A DNA stretch of 47,775 nucleotides from an uncultured Acetatifactor sp. (GTDB lineage Bacteria; Bacillota; Clostridia; Lachnospirales; Lachnospiraceae). The DNA lies in assembly GCA_949840935.1 (NCBI GenBank), contig CATKXX010000021.1:1-47775 (forward strand), read 5' to 3'. Of the stretch, positions 7,384 through 15,287 are shown piece after piece. Every line of letters begins with the position of its first letter. The first letter of the stretch is position 1. The notes below the pieces were generated by a model. The model had not been told where the DNA came from and did no database searches. It was given only the letters and a program-made list of their open reading frames with translations. Made by a program: the position numbers and the translations under genes.

Positions 7384-8415
7384 TTATCTCTGTACTCTTC
7401 CGGATGCGTCTCCCCCTGCCAGAGTCTCAACTTCCTTCCTGGAAACCAGGTTGAAGTCGCCGGGGATGGTGTGCTTCAATGCGGAAGCCGCCACGCCGTA
7501 CTCAAGGGCAGCCTTAAAATCCTTTCCATCCAGCATACCGCAGATCACACCGCCTGCGAAGGAATCACCGCCGCCCACACGGTCAACGATGGGATGGATG
7601 CTGTACTCCTTGGAATGATAGAATTCCTTCGTATCCCTGGAATAAATGCATGCTGACCAGCCGTTGTCGGAAGCGGAATGGCTCACGCGCAGGGAGGAAA
7701 TGCAGTACTCGAAATTGTAGTCCGCCACCATCTGCTCAAAGATAGACTTGTAGCCTGCAAGCTCCAGCTCGCCGCTTGTCACATCGGTCTCACCGGGCTT
7801 ATAACCCAGTACCAGCTCCGCATCTTCCTCGTTGCCGATACATACATCGACATACTGCATCAGGTTCTTCATAACCTTCTGTGCCTTCTCGGAAGACCAC
7901 AGCTTCTTGCGGAAATTCAGATCTACGGAAACCTTTACGCCGTGCTTCTTTGCCGCCTTCAGGGCCTCCTCGGTGAGTACTGCCGCGCTGTCGGATACCG
8001 CGGGAGTAATGCCGGTGAAATGGAACCAGTCAGCGCCCTCAAAGATTGCATCAAAGTCAAAGTCCGCAGCGGTTGCGGTGGAAATGGAAGAATGAGCCCT
8101 GTCGTAAACCACCTTGGAGGGTCTCATGGAAGAACCGCTCTCCAGGTAATAGATGCCCAGTCTCTCGCCGCATTTTGCGATATTCTTTGTACCTACATTG
8201 TACTTTCTCAGGGCCGCTACCGCACACTCACCGATCTCATTATCAGGAACCGCAGTCACAAACTCAGCATCATGGCCATAGTTAGCCAGAGATACAGCCA
8301 CATTAGCCTCGCCGCCGCCGTAGCATACATCAAACTCGTCCGCCTGGATAAACTTCTCATTGTTGGGGGTGGACAGTCTCAGCATGATCTCACCCATGGT
8401 AATTACTTTCGCCAT
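7384..8415 (-). CDS. kdgK: 2-dehydro-3-deoxygluconokinase (PfkB family)
   Basis: A 343-residue ribokinase/PfkB sugar kinase. It begins MAKVITMGEIMLRLSTP, has the N-terminal substrate motif CYGGGEANVAVSLANYG, and the C-terminal catalytic/anion-hole motif DRVGGGDSFAGG. It would phosphorylate 2-keto-3-deoxygluconate (KDG) to KDPG. The assignment to KDG rests on its place downstream of kduI, kduD and eda on one leftward transcript. AAAGGAT precedes the chosen ATG; an ATG seven codons earlier is less well placed. It is the last gene of the operon, 66 bases after eda. Confidence 0.9.
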   Translation of the reverse strand: MAKVITMGEIMLRLSTPNNEKFIQADEFDVCYGGGEANVAVSLANYGHDAEFVTAVPDNEIGECAVAALRKYNVGTKNIAKCGERLGIYYLESGSSMRPSKVVYDRAHSSISTATAADFDFDAIFEGADWFHFTGITPAVSDSAAVLTEEALKAAKKHGVKVSVDLNFRKKLWSSEKAQKVMKNLMQYVDVCIGNEEDAELVLGYKPGETDVTSGELELAGYKSIFEQMVADYNFEYCISSLRVSHSASDNGWSACIYSRDTKEFYHSKEYSIHPIVDRVGGGDSFAGGVICGMLDGKDFKAALEYGVAASALKHTIPGDFNLVSRKEVETLAGGDASGRVQR

Positions 8416-8481
8416 TTTCAATATCCTTTCTCTCATCGACCTTAGGTCGTATATTTCAGCCGCACAAAACTGGCTGGCAAT

Positions 8482-9447
8482 TTATTTCTGCACCAGATGC
8501 ACTGCAAATCCACCGAATTCTTCCTTCAGATAAATCGCCTTCAGATTGCCCTTTGCATCCCTCTTTGCCGTATCTTCCGCAATCTCCACACCCAGAACGG
8601 AAGTCAGATAATTCACCGCCCTGTCGATATAGTTGGTCTTCACGGCGATATGTCCATGCTCGCCCAGGTAGGGGGTCTTGTACACTTCCACAGCGCTTCC
8701 TGCAAATACGGAGCTGTTGCCTGCCTTTACGGGCATACCGAAGATAAAGCCGAAACGGTTTGCAATCTTGACCGCTTCCTCCTCGCTGGTGCCGTTGATC
8801 CCGATATGTGCCAGCTCAAAGCCCAGCATAGTCTGAACCGCTTCCCTGGTAAGCTGCTCGATCTTATCCCACTCTCCCGCATTGATCAAATCGCCGGGAA
8901 CCATCCAGGAACCGCCGCAGGCGATGATCTTGGGGAAATCCAGATAGGAGGTCAGGTTCTTGGCATTAACGCCGCCCGTAGGCATGAATTTCATATTTAC
9001 ATAGGGAGCCGCCATTGCCTTGATCTTAGCCAGGCCGCCGGACTGCTCCGCAGGGAAGAATTTAACTACGTCAAGGCCCAGCTCAATCGCCTGTTCAATA
9101 TCGGAAGGGCTGGATGTTCCGGGAGTGATGGGTACGCCCTTTTCAAGGCAATACTTAACGGTTCTGGGATTTAAGCCGGGGCTCACGATAAACTTAGATC
9201 CCGCAGCCACCGCCGCATCTACCTGCTCCGCATTCAGAACCGTACCTGCTCCCACACACATCTCAGGGAAATTCTCGGTCATGATCTTGATGGCGCCCGC
9301 CGCCGCGCTGGTACGGAATGTTACCTCCGCACAGGGAAGCCCTCCCGCACAGAGAGCCTTTGCAAGAGGAAGCGCATCCTCCTCCCTGTCAATCTTAACA
9401 ACGGGGACAATACCGATCTTACTGATCTGCTCTAATACTGCGTTCAT
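8482..9447 (-). CDS. eda: KDPG aldolase with C-terminal VOC-like extension
   Basis: 321 residues. The first about 215 form the class I KDPG/KHG aldolase barrel (GIVPVVKIDREEDAL, AEVTFRTSAAAGAI, VGAGTVLNAEQVDAAVAAGSKF, VVKFFPAEQSGG with the Schiff-base lysine, FMPTGGVN). It cleaves KDPG to pyruvate and glyceraldehyde-3-phosphate. Residues about 225-321 form an extra domain (LAHIGINGTSEEEAVKIANRF, VAVHLVQK-type ending) resembling a glyoxalase/VOC fold; stand-alone Eda is about 210 residues. The chosen ATG follows GGAGG. It lies between the rpiB-like gene and kdgK. Confidence 0.9.
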   Translation of the reverse strand: MNAVLEQISKIGIVPVVKIDREEDALPLAKALCAGGLPCAEVTFRTSAAAGAIKIMTENFPEMCVGAGTVLNAEQVDAAVAAGSKFIVSPGLNPRTVKYCLEKGVPITPGTSSPSDIEQAIELGLDVVKFFPAEQSGGLAKIKAMAAPYVNMKFMPTGGVNAKNLTSYLDFPKIIACGGSWMVPGDLINAGEWDKIEQLTREAVQTMLGFELAHIGINGTSEEEAVKIANRFGFIFGMPVKAGNSSVFAGSAVEVYKTPYLGEHGHIAVKTNYIDRAVNYLTSVLGVEIAEDTAKRDAKGNLKAIYLKEEFGGFAVHLVQK

Positions 9448-9612
9448 TTTTTCCTCCATTCCGAAGCGTTGTTCACTGGAGCCTGTGGGCAAAACCCTCC
9501 TCCCCTTTTCGGGGAATCCCGTTATGAACCACAGCGGGGCCTGCGACGCTCCGGCACAAACCCACAGCGGAGAGCCCGGCGCAAAACAAACCGCCCGGCC
9601 CTTCCCGCCCTC

Positions 9613-10251
9613 TTACGCAAGGACTTCCTTCACCGCTGCCGCAATCTCATCACATTTACAGTTTGCGAAGAAATACTCCTGAAATTTCTCTCCGGAAAGA
9701 GCTCCCTTTACCAGCTCCTGATCCAGATTCTTAAGGATAGTCACCATATCCGTATGGGTCACTTCCTTCACCTTGTCCAGAATCTTCTTATTTCTCTGCT
9801 CAGGCTCCACTCTCTCGGGGGGATATCCGCCGCCTCCGGGAGCGCAGAACAGCTTCTCGAAGGTATACTGCAGGTTCAGCTCGCCGCCCCAGCCAAAATT
9901 CTCCGCAAAGGGAAGCGCCACGCAGTTACCGTCGTTTACCTGTGAGAACAGATACGCGTCCAGGGGGGATTCAATATGCCCGCAGAGCACCTTGGGGAAA
10001 GAATTGCACGCAAGCATGGCGCCCTCCCCCGTTCCGCAGCCAGTGATCACATAATCCGCCGCGCCGGAATTTAATAACACTGCCGCCAGGATACCGTTCT
10101 GTACATAGGTCAGGGAGTTGGGATCCTCCGCGCCGCACATGCCGTAATTGAATACCTCATGGCCCATGGGCTCGACCACTTTCTTAAGAGTCGCGCAGAT
10201 CATCTCATTCTTGGCCGCCTGGCTGTTTTCATTTATCAATGCAATTTTCAT
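9613..10251 (-). CDS. RpiB/LacAB-family sugar isomerase, probably DhuI-like
   Basis: A 212-residue RpiB-family protein (MKIALINENSQAAKN at the N-terminus; VITGCGTGEGAMLACNSFPKV with the catalytic-type Cys around residue 70). It is longer than the roughly 150-residue RpiB. In streptococci an RpiB-family enzyme, DhuI, isomerises 4-deoxy-5-hexosulose-uronate, the same step as KduI. The setting between kduD and eda in an uronate operon makes DhuI the likeliest assignment; ribose-5-phosphate isomerase is the alternative. AGGAGG lies upstream of the selected ATG, 25 bases after kduD. kduI is also present, so the step may be duplicated. Confidence 0.7.
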   Translation of the reverse strand: MKIALINENSQAAKNEMICATLKKVVEPMGHEVFNYGMCGAEDPNSLTYVQNGILAAVLLNSGAADYVITGCGTGEGAMLACNSFPKVLCGHIESPLDAYLFSQVNDGNCVALPFAENFGWGGELNLQYTFEKLFCAPGGGGYPPERVEPEQRNKKILDKVKEVTHTDMVTILKNLDQELVKGALSGEKFQEYFFANCKCDEIAAAVKEVLA

Positions 10252-10276
10252 GGGAAATAGCCTCCTGTTCCGCCGG

Positions 10277-11086
10277 TCACTCAGGCTGTTTGCCAATGTA
10301 TGCAAGAATACCGCCGTCTACGTAAAGGATATGTCCGTTTACTGCGTTGGATGCCTCAGAAGCCAGGAATACCGCGGGGCCTGCAAGCTCCTCGGCTTTC
10401 AGCCATCTGTTGGCAGGAGTCTTGGCGCAGATGAACTGATCGAAGGGGTGTCTGCTTCCGTCGGGCTGCTTCTCGCGCAGAGGAGCCGTCTGAGGGGTCT
10501 CGATGTAACCGGGGCCAAGGCCGTTACACTGGATGTTGTACTGGCCGTACTCGGAACAGATATTCCTGGTCAGCATCTTCAGGCCGCCCTTTGCAGCCGC
10601 GTATGCAGATACGGTCTCACGGCCCAGCTCGGACATCATGGAACAGATGTTGATGATCTTGCCATGGCCCTTTTTGATCATGGAAGGGATCACAGCCTTG
10701 GATACGATGAAGGGTGCGTTCAGATCTACGTCAACCACCTGTCTGAACTGCTCCGCTGTCATTTCGGTCATGGGGATTCTCTTGATGATGCCCGCATTGT
10801 TTACCAGGATATCGATCACGCCCACTTCCTTCTCAATCTGGGCTACCATAGCGTTTACCGCTTCCTCGTTGGTAACGTCGCACACATAGCCGTGAGCCTT
10901 GATGCCTTTCTCAGCGTATGCAGCCAGGCCCTTGTCCACCAGCTCCTGCTTGATATCGTTGAAAACGATGGTTGCGCCTGCCTCCGCGTATGCGGATGCG
11001 ATTGCAAAGCCAATACCATAGGAAGCGCCTGTGACAAGTGCTACCTTACCCTCCAGTGAAAAGTTGTTTACATAGTTGTTTGCCAT
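10277..11086 (-). CDS. kduD: 2-dehydro-3-deoxy-D-gluconate 5-dehydrogenase
   Basis: A 269-residue classical short-chain dehydrogenase. The cofactor motif TGASYGIG is near residue 19, NNAG near 95, and the catalytic Ser and YAAAK sit around 148-167. KduD reduces 2,5-diketo-3-deoxygluconate to KDG with NAD(P)H. Length and the C-terminal GHILYVDGGILAYIG match KduD. AAAGGAG precedes the ATG. It is second in the operon, 59 bases after kduI. Confidence 0.92.
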   Translation of the reverse strand: MANNYVNNFSLEGKVALVTGASYGIGFAIASAYAEAGATIVFNDIKQELVDKGLAAYAEKGIKAHGYVCDVTNEEAVNAMVAQIEKEVGVIDILVNNAGIIKRIPMTEMTAEQFRQVVDVDLNAPFIVSKAVIPSMIKKGHGKIINICSMMSELGRETVSAYAAAKGGLKMLTRNICSEYGQYNIQCNGLGPGYIETPQTAPLREKQPDGSRHPFDQFICAKTPANRWLKAEELAGPAVFLASEASNAVNGHILYVDGGILAYIGKQPE

Positions 11087-11145
11087 TTTTATTTCTCCTT
11101 TATCATATTTTTCCGTAACCGCCCGGAATGCCCCGCCCGGTTACT

Positions 11146-12006
11146 TTACATCAGATCTTTCATGGCCACGCCGTCCATATCGTCGAAATCCTGGTTCTCG
11201 CCTACCATACCCCAGATAAAGGTATATGCCCTGGAGCCGCAGCCGGAATGGATGGACCAGCTGGGGGAGATCACAGCCTCCTCATTCCGCATAACAATAT
11301 GGCGCGTTTCATTGGGTTCGCCCATGTAATGCATGACAAAAGCGTCCTCCGGCATCTCAAAGTAAAGGTATACCTCCATCCGCCTGTCATGAGTGTGGCA
11401 GGGCATGGTATTCCACACGCTGCCCGGCTCCAGCTTGGTCATTCCCATCTCCAGCTGGCAGCTCTCCACCTGCCCGGGAAGGATATATTTGCAGATAACC
11501 CTGTGATTTGCATCCTCCAGGGAGCCAAGCTCTACCTTGTTCTCATCCTTTACAATGACCACGCCCTCCTCGGGAGTGCCTTCCGGTTTGATCAAAACCG
11601 TAGGACAGGTTCTGTGTGCAGGAGCGGAATTCAGATAGAATTTCGCAGGCTCCGAAGCATTATCACTGGCAAAAACAATATCCCTGGAGCCCATACCGAT
11701 GTACATTGCCTCTTTGAAGCCTACTTTATATGCCTTACCGTCAACGGTTATAGTACCGGCTCCTCCGATATTGATTACCCCAAGCTCTCTTCTCTGGCAG
11801 AAATACTCCGCCCGGAGCTCGTCCCCCGCTGTCAGGGTGATCGGCTCCACCGGCACTGCCGCGCCCGTAATGATCCTGTCGATGTGGCTGTATACCAGCT
11901 TGATCTCGCCGGGGACGAAAAGATCCTGAATCAGGAATTCCTCCCTCAGACGATCTGTGGTATAATGCTTCACATCTCTTGGTGATACTGCTGTTCTAAG
12001 TTCCAC
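11146..12006 (-). CDS. kduI: 4-deoxy-L-threo-5-hexosulose-uronate ketol-isomerase
   Basis: A 286-residue bicupin KduI. The zinc site is visible as H204 and H206 in CHTHDRRMEVYLYF, with E211 and H253 (SIHSGCG). It converts 5-keto-4-deoxyuronate, formed from unsaturated uronates released by pectate or glycosaminoglycan lyases, to 2,5-diketo-3-deoxygluconate. The start is GTG with GAGAGG eight bases upstream. It is the first gene of the leftward kdu operon, behind a cre-bearing promoter. Confidence 0.93.
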   Translation of the reverse strand: MELRTAVSPRDVKHYTTDRLREEFLIQDLFVPGEIKLVYSHIDRIITGAAVPVEPITLTAGDELRAEYFCQRRELGVINIGGAGTITVDGKAYKVGFKEAMYIGMGSRDIVFASDNASEPAKFYLNSAPAHRTCPTVLIKPEGTPEEGVVIVKDENKVELGSLEDANHRVICKYILPGQVESCQLEMGMTKLEPGSVWNTMPCHTHDRRMEVYLYFEMPEDAFVMHYMGEPNETRHIVMRNEEAVISPSWSIHSGCGSRAYTFIWGMVGENQDFDDMDGVAMKDLM

Positions 12007-12082
12007 CTTACACGCCTCTCTTTCTTCAATATCCGGGCCAATATTGTTTCAGGGAAAGGGCCGGTATTGAGTCTTGCTTTAA

Positions 12083-12096
12083 TGAAAGCACTTACA
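12083..12096. promoter_or_regulatory. cre-like catabolite operator
   Basis: TGAAAGCACTTACA matches 13 of 14 positions of TGWAANCGNTNWCA, and its complement does equally well. It overlaps the end of the -10 box and the expected transcription start of the kdu operon, where CcpA or another LacI-family repressor would block initiation. A second overlapping palindrome, TGCTTT-AATG-AAAGCA, spans 12075-12090. Confidence 0.65.
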
Positions 12097-12125
12097 TTAT
12101 AGCATACGCAGGTAAGCATTTCCAA
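12096..12125 (-). promoter_or_regulatory. Promoter of the kdu operon
   Basis: Read leftwards: -35 TTGGAA (12120-12125), 18-bp spacer, -10 TATAAT (12096-12101). The 5' leader to kduI is about 85 bases. The 271-bp region 12007-12277 holds nothing else coding that can be supported. Confidence 0.75.
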
Positions 12126-12277
12126 TAAATTTTTATTTTTTCCCCAAAACTTTTGTGCAGGTCGCACTCTACCTATAGTATAATCGAAAATTTTACCAAA
12201 GTCCATGTAAATATTAACAAAACGCATGTATTTTTGTAACAATTAACAGCATTTTTCAAACACGCTCCAGGAACAAG

Positions 12278-13255
12278 TCAGTCTGCAAAAGAAAATCCCA
12301 GATCTGAATAAATAAGCTCCAGCTCCCCTTTGGGCTGTTCCCATATATCCGGCAACTCCCTGCGGTGATGCTTCACCAGATAATAGAGAATCAAAACCAC
12401 AGGCTGGCGGAACAGAGCCAGATCCTGCCTTTCCGCAATATTCTCAATCATGTAATCCTGGATGGAATCCACGATCTCGCGGCTGCTGACATTGTATTTT
12501 TTCAACATGGCCAGAAGATTATCGTATATGCTTTTATTCAGCTTTTCACTGTAATCCTCAAAGGGATATTTTTCTTTCAGCATTGACATTAAATCAGTAT
12601 ATTCCTGCTTTTCTTCATTCATCATATCATATACCTTACTGAACAACTCGTCCGTCGTCTCATTCAATGCCATACTCCTTGCCAGGTATCTCCTCAGCCC
12701 GGTCAGGATCTGCCCATCGTTTTTATAGAAATAGTCGTGGGACAGCTCCGCATAGGCGTGCTGCTCCAACGTCCTGATCTGAATCTCACATGCAGTCCCC
12801 GCCTCTATGGTCATTCCCTCCACAGGGATATCCTCTTTATTTTTCACCACATAATGTACGGACTGATAGGCGAAAACATCCGGTTTCTTATCAATGGCTT
12901 CCTGATAGTCCTGGTCTTTAGAATATGTCCATATTGGAGATTCCCTAATCACCTTTTCAATAATTTTGATCTGATCTGTGACCATGACGACAAAACGGAT
13001 TCCAACCTTATCCGTTATCTGCCTGAGAGGATCCGTATAATGCTTCCCCTGCCGGTAAAAAGCCTTTTCCACTATGGAGTCCGTGTCCTTGACCCTTGGC
13101 TCCACCGGGATTTTGACAAGCTGCTGGTATTCCTGCCTGCTTAAATGCAGCCCCTCCGTAATATAATTGCGGACATATTTCCCCCACGCGTAATATTGCG
13201 GTTTATTGGCCTCATATTCCATGATAAATCTGGACACTTCATCTCTGTTATTCAT
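12278..13255 (-). CDS. RelA/SpoT synthetase-domain protein (no HD hydrolase domain)
   Basis: 325 residues. The RelA_SpoT nucleotidyl-transfer domain is visible: PRVKDTDSIVEK (R54, K56, K64), ITDKVGIRF with the metal Asp D82, AYQSVH (130-134) for the usual GYxSxH, and EIQIRTLEQHAYAELSHD with E157, H166 and H173. The first Gly of GYxSxH is Ala. There is no hydrolase domain and no ACT/TGS region, but a helical C-terminal part of about 140 residues. It may make (p)ppGpp or, like toxSAS enzymes, pyrophosphorylate another target such as tRNA. It overlaps the NA37-like gene by 8 bases, so the two are translationally coupled. Confidence 0.82.
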   Translation of the reverse strand: MNNRDEVSRFIMEYEANKPQYYAWGKYVRNYITEGLHLSRQEYQQLVKIPVEPRVKDTDSIVEKAFYRQGKHYTDPLRQITDKVGIRFVVMVTDQIKIIEKVIRESPIWTYSKDQDYQEAIDKKPDVFAYQSVHYVVKNKEDIPVEGMTIEAGTACEIQIRTLEQHAYAELSHDYFYKNDGQILTGLRRYLARSMALNETTDELFSKVYDMMNEEKQEYTDLMSMLKEKYPFEDYSEKLNKSIYDNLLAMLKKYNVSSREIVDSIQDYMIENIAERQDLALFRQPVVLILYYLVKHHRRELPDIWEQPKGELELIYSDLGFSFAD

Positions 13256-14312
13256 CCAAATACTTCCCTTTTATCCTTATGATCGTATCCCCGTCCCCGT
13301 CTTCTTCCACAGTGACCATTTCCTCAAATTTTTCGATTGGAACCGTAAGCTTAACGGAATTTTCAAATGACAGGCTCCTTGTCTTCCCTCTTTTGATCAT
13401 TGAGACATCCTTCCTGATATCCGTGCTGGGAATCCCGGCCTCCTCCATAGCCTTCAGGTAAACGTCCTTCGCTTCGCCGCCTTCCATATAGCCCTCCGCA
13501 AACTGCGAAGAATTGATGTACATGTCTTTGTTTATATACAGGTAATTGCGCAATGCGGTCTGGAGCCTGATCCGCTCCGCAGATTCTTTAACACACTCGT
13601 TAATGTACTTTTTAGTGGCAATATAAAAATTATTTGTGATGACGTCCGCATCTTCCCTGAAATCCAGTCCCAGAAAGGACTTATAAAAGTACTCTGCTTT
13701 AGAATCGGAAATGGATTCCCCGGTATTGCTGTCAAACAAAAACGCATCGACATCCTGCTGCCTGATTTCCCGCCCCCTGACCTGATTATTGATGAAAAGA
13801 CCTATTTTATGTAATTTCTGCTGTCTGGTGAGCAGCAGATTATTGACATAGCTCAGCAGCTGTTCCCCGTCACTCTCTACAATATTAAAGCCATCCTGTA
13901 TTTCCGCCTTGATCACCGCTGCAAAATCGGCATTGTAAGCTTTTGTGGTTCCCTTTACGATCACAACGATGGCGTCCTGATAAATCCGGCTGTTCTGAGC
14001 CTGCGCCAGAAGAAACGTAAGCTGCCTTGACATTTCCAAAAAGGCCGCGTCACTCTGATCCGTCCCCCAGAAATCCACGATATTTCTGTACACGCTGTCC
14101 TCTGAGGTATCTTCAATCTTCATCTTCAGAGAATGGGAATCATTTCCGAACGCCCTTGTTATCCTTGTCTCCAGGGCCCTCCTGGCTTCGTTGTCCAGGC
14201 TGCTGCATTGGCTGTTATACTCAGGAGGAATCAGAATCTTCTTGTCTTCCCTTTTGAAAATTTTATGAATAGCCACTTTTTTCACTTTCAGATTGATGAA
14301 TTCCCCTGCCAT
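13248..14312 (-). CDS. 37-kDa nucleoid-associated protein (NA37/YejK-like)
   Basis: A 354-residue protein of the NA37/NdpA type. Supporting stretches are the N-terminal VKKVAIHKIFKRE, FLLAQAQNSRIYQDAIVVIV near residues 99-118, LHKIGLFINN near 165, and ADVITNNFYIATKKYINEC near 217. YejK-type proteins associate with the nucleoid; clostridial relatives are poorly studied. AAAGGAG precedes the ATG. It heads a two-gene operon from its own strong promoter and overlaps the RelA/SpoT-domain gene by 8 bases. The arrangement suggests a functional partner, antitoxin or sensor for the synthetase. The family call is from recognised motifs, the role is inference. Confidence 0.75.
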   Translation of the reverse strand: MAGEFINLKVKKVAIHKIFKREDKKILIPPEYNSQCSSLDNEARRALETRITRAFGNDSHSLKMKIEDTSEDSVYRNIVDFWGTDQSDAAFLEMSRQLTFLLAQAQNSRIYQDAIVVIVKGTTKAYNADFAAVIKAEIQDGFNIVESDGEQLLSYVNNLLLTRQQKLHKIGLFINNQVRGREIRQQDVDAFLFDSNTGESISDSKAEYFYKSFLGLDFREDADVITNNFYIATKKYINECVKESAERIRLQTALRNYLYINKDMYINSSQFAEGYMEGGEAKDVYLKAMEEAGIPSTDIRKDVSMIKRGKTRSLSFENSVKLTVPIEKFEEMVTVEEDGDGDTIIRIKGKYLDE

Positions 14313-14438
14313 AATCCTATGCTCCTTTGTACTGTTTTATCTCAGAGTACTACAGTAAAGCACAAATAGCAAGCGTTTGTTTCCTGGTGATGTGATCATG
14401 TTATACGGTATTTTTCATGTAGGAGTCCTTTTACATAC

Positions 14439-14467
14439 ATTATAGAACATTTGTTCCTTCTTTGCAA
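14439..14467 (-). promoter_or_regulatory. Promoter of the NA37-RelA/SpoT operon
   Basis: Leftward -35 TTGCAA (14462-14467), 17-bp spacer, perfect -10 TATAAT (14439-14444). The leader is about 120 bases. It is divergent from the DUF4230 operon promoter, with about 60 bases between the -35 boxes; the whole 14313-14642 interval is regulatory. Confidence 0.8.
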
Positions 14468-14529
14468 CTGTAAAAATGATTTTTGCTGCCACCGCCACCA
14501 TCAAATAAAGAAAGGTTTCCGAAACAATC

Positions 14530-14558
14530 TTGTCACAAAAGCAGTTTTCAGGTATAAT
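14530..14558 (+). promoter_or_regulatory. Promoter of the DUF4230 operon
   Basis: TTGTCA (14530-14535), 17-bp spacer, perfect TATAAT (14553-14558). Transcription should begin near 14565, just before a long inverted repeat. Confidence 0.8.
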
Positions 14559-14570
14559 TATCCGCGAAGA

Positions 14571-14616
14571 ATGTAATCTGTAATAATCATTGTATAATGA
14601 TTATTACAGATTACAT
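14571..14616 (+). promoter_or_regulatory. 20-bp perfect inverted repeat at the 5' end of the DUF4230 mRNA
   Basis: Arms ATGTAATCTGTAATAATCAT (14571-14590) and its exact complement (14597-14616) flank the 6-nt loop TGTATA. It starts within a few bases of the predicted transcript start and ends about 26 bases before the ATG. It has no following U-tract, so it is not a terminator. It may be a dimeric repressor operator or a 5' mRNA-stabilising stem. Confidence 0.75.
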
Positions 14617-14642
14617 CCCTACTTTCAAAAGGAGAATCCCTC

Positions 14643-15287
14643 ATGAACACAAAAGACCATCAAAAAAAATCGGCGAAACTAAAAAATCTTGTCACAATAA
14701 GAAGTATTCTAATCTTCTTAATCGTCCTGGTTGTCCTGTTATGTATCCTCCTGTTTAAAACCAATATTCTTGCAAAGCTCAAAGAAACGTTAGCCGGGGA
14801 ATCCGGCAGGGTGACTACCATAAGCGAAGCATCCATAAAATCTGTCCTGAACATTGAGGAATTGTCCACTGCGGAATATATTTATAATGCCATTGCCAAA
14901 GCCTACGGGGAGGACGGCACTACGGTAAGATATTATGTGGCCTACGAGGGCACAATAAAGGCGGGATTCCATTTCGGCGGCATAGGGATCAGCATCGACA
15001 AGGAGGCAAATGTTGTGACACTCTCCATTCCCGAGGTAACCATCCAGGAAACCACCGTTGACCCCGGCTCCCTGGATTACATATTCGTGGATAAAAAGAG
15101 TGAAACAGAAACCATCCATAAAGAGGCTTTCGAGCTGTGCCAGGCGGATTTGGAAGAACACGCAGATATAACAGAAATATTATCACTTGCAAGACAAAGC
15201 GCAAAAGACACTGTTTACGCACTGGTAACTCCCTGGATCAAACAACTTGACGACAGATATAGCGTGGAAATCATAATAGGAGAATGA
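14643..15287 (+). CDS. Membrane-anchored DUF4230-like protein
   Basis: 214 residues. A single N-terminal transmembrane segment (about 18-40, SILIFLIVLVVLLCILLF) is followed by an extracellular domain. That domain has the DUF4230 pattern: LNIEELSTAEYIYNAIA, YYVAYEGTIKAGFHF, VTLSIPEVTIQETTVD, and a C-terminal helix with alternating acidic and basic residues. AAAGGAG precedes the ATG. The gene overlaps the next one by 4 bases (ATGA). The domain is widespread but of unknown function; an envelope role is inferred from topology. Confidence 0.78.
   Translation: MNTKDHQKKSAKLKNLVTIRSILIFLIVLVVLLCILLFKTNILAKLKETLAGESGRVTTISEASIKSVLNIEELSTAEYIYNAIAKAYGEDGTTVRYYVAYEGTIKAGFHFGGIGISIDKEANVVTLSIPEVTIQETTVDPGSLDYIFVDKKSETETIHKEAFELCQADLEEHADITEILSLARQSAKDTVYALVTPWIKQLDDRYSVEIIIGE

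Noticed and set aside
14338..14420. Very short ORFs in the leader of the NA37-RelA/SpoT operon (for example MKNTV)
   Set aside because: They are only 5-20 codons long, with at most a partial ribosome binding site; not distinguishable from chance.
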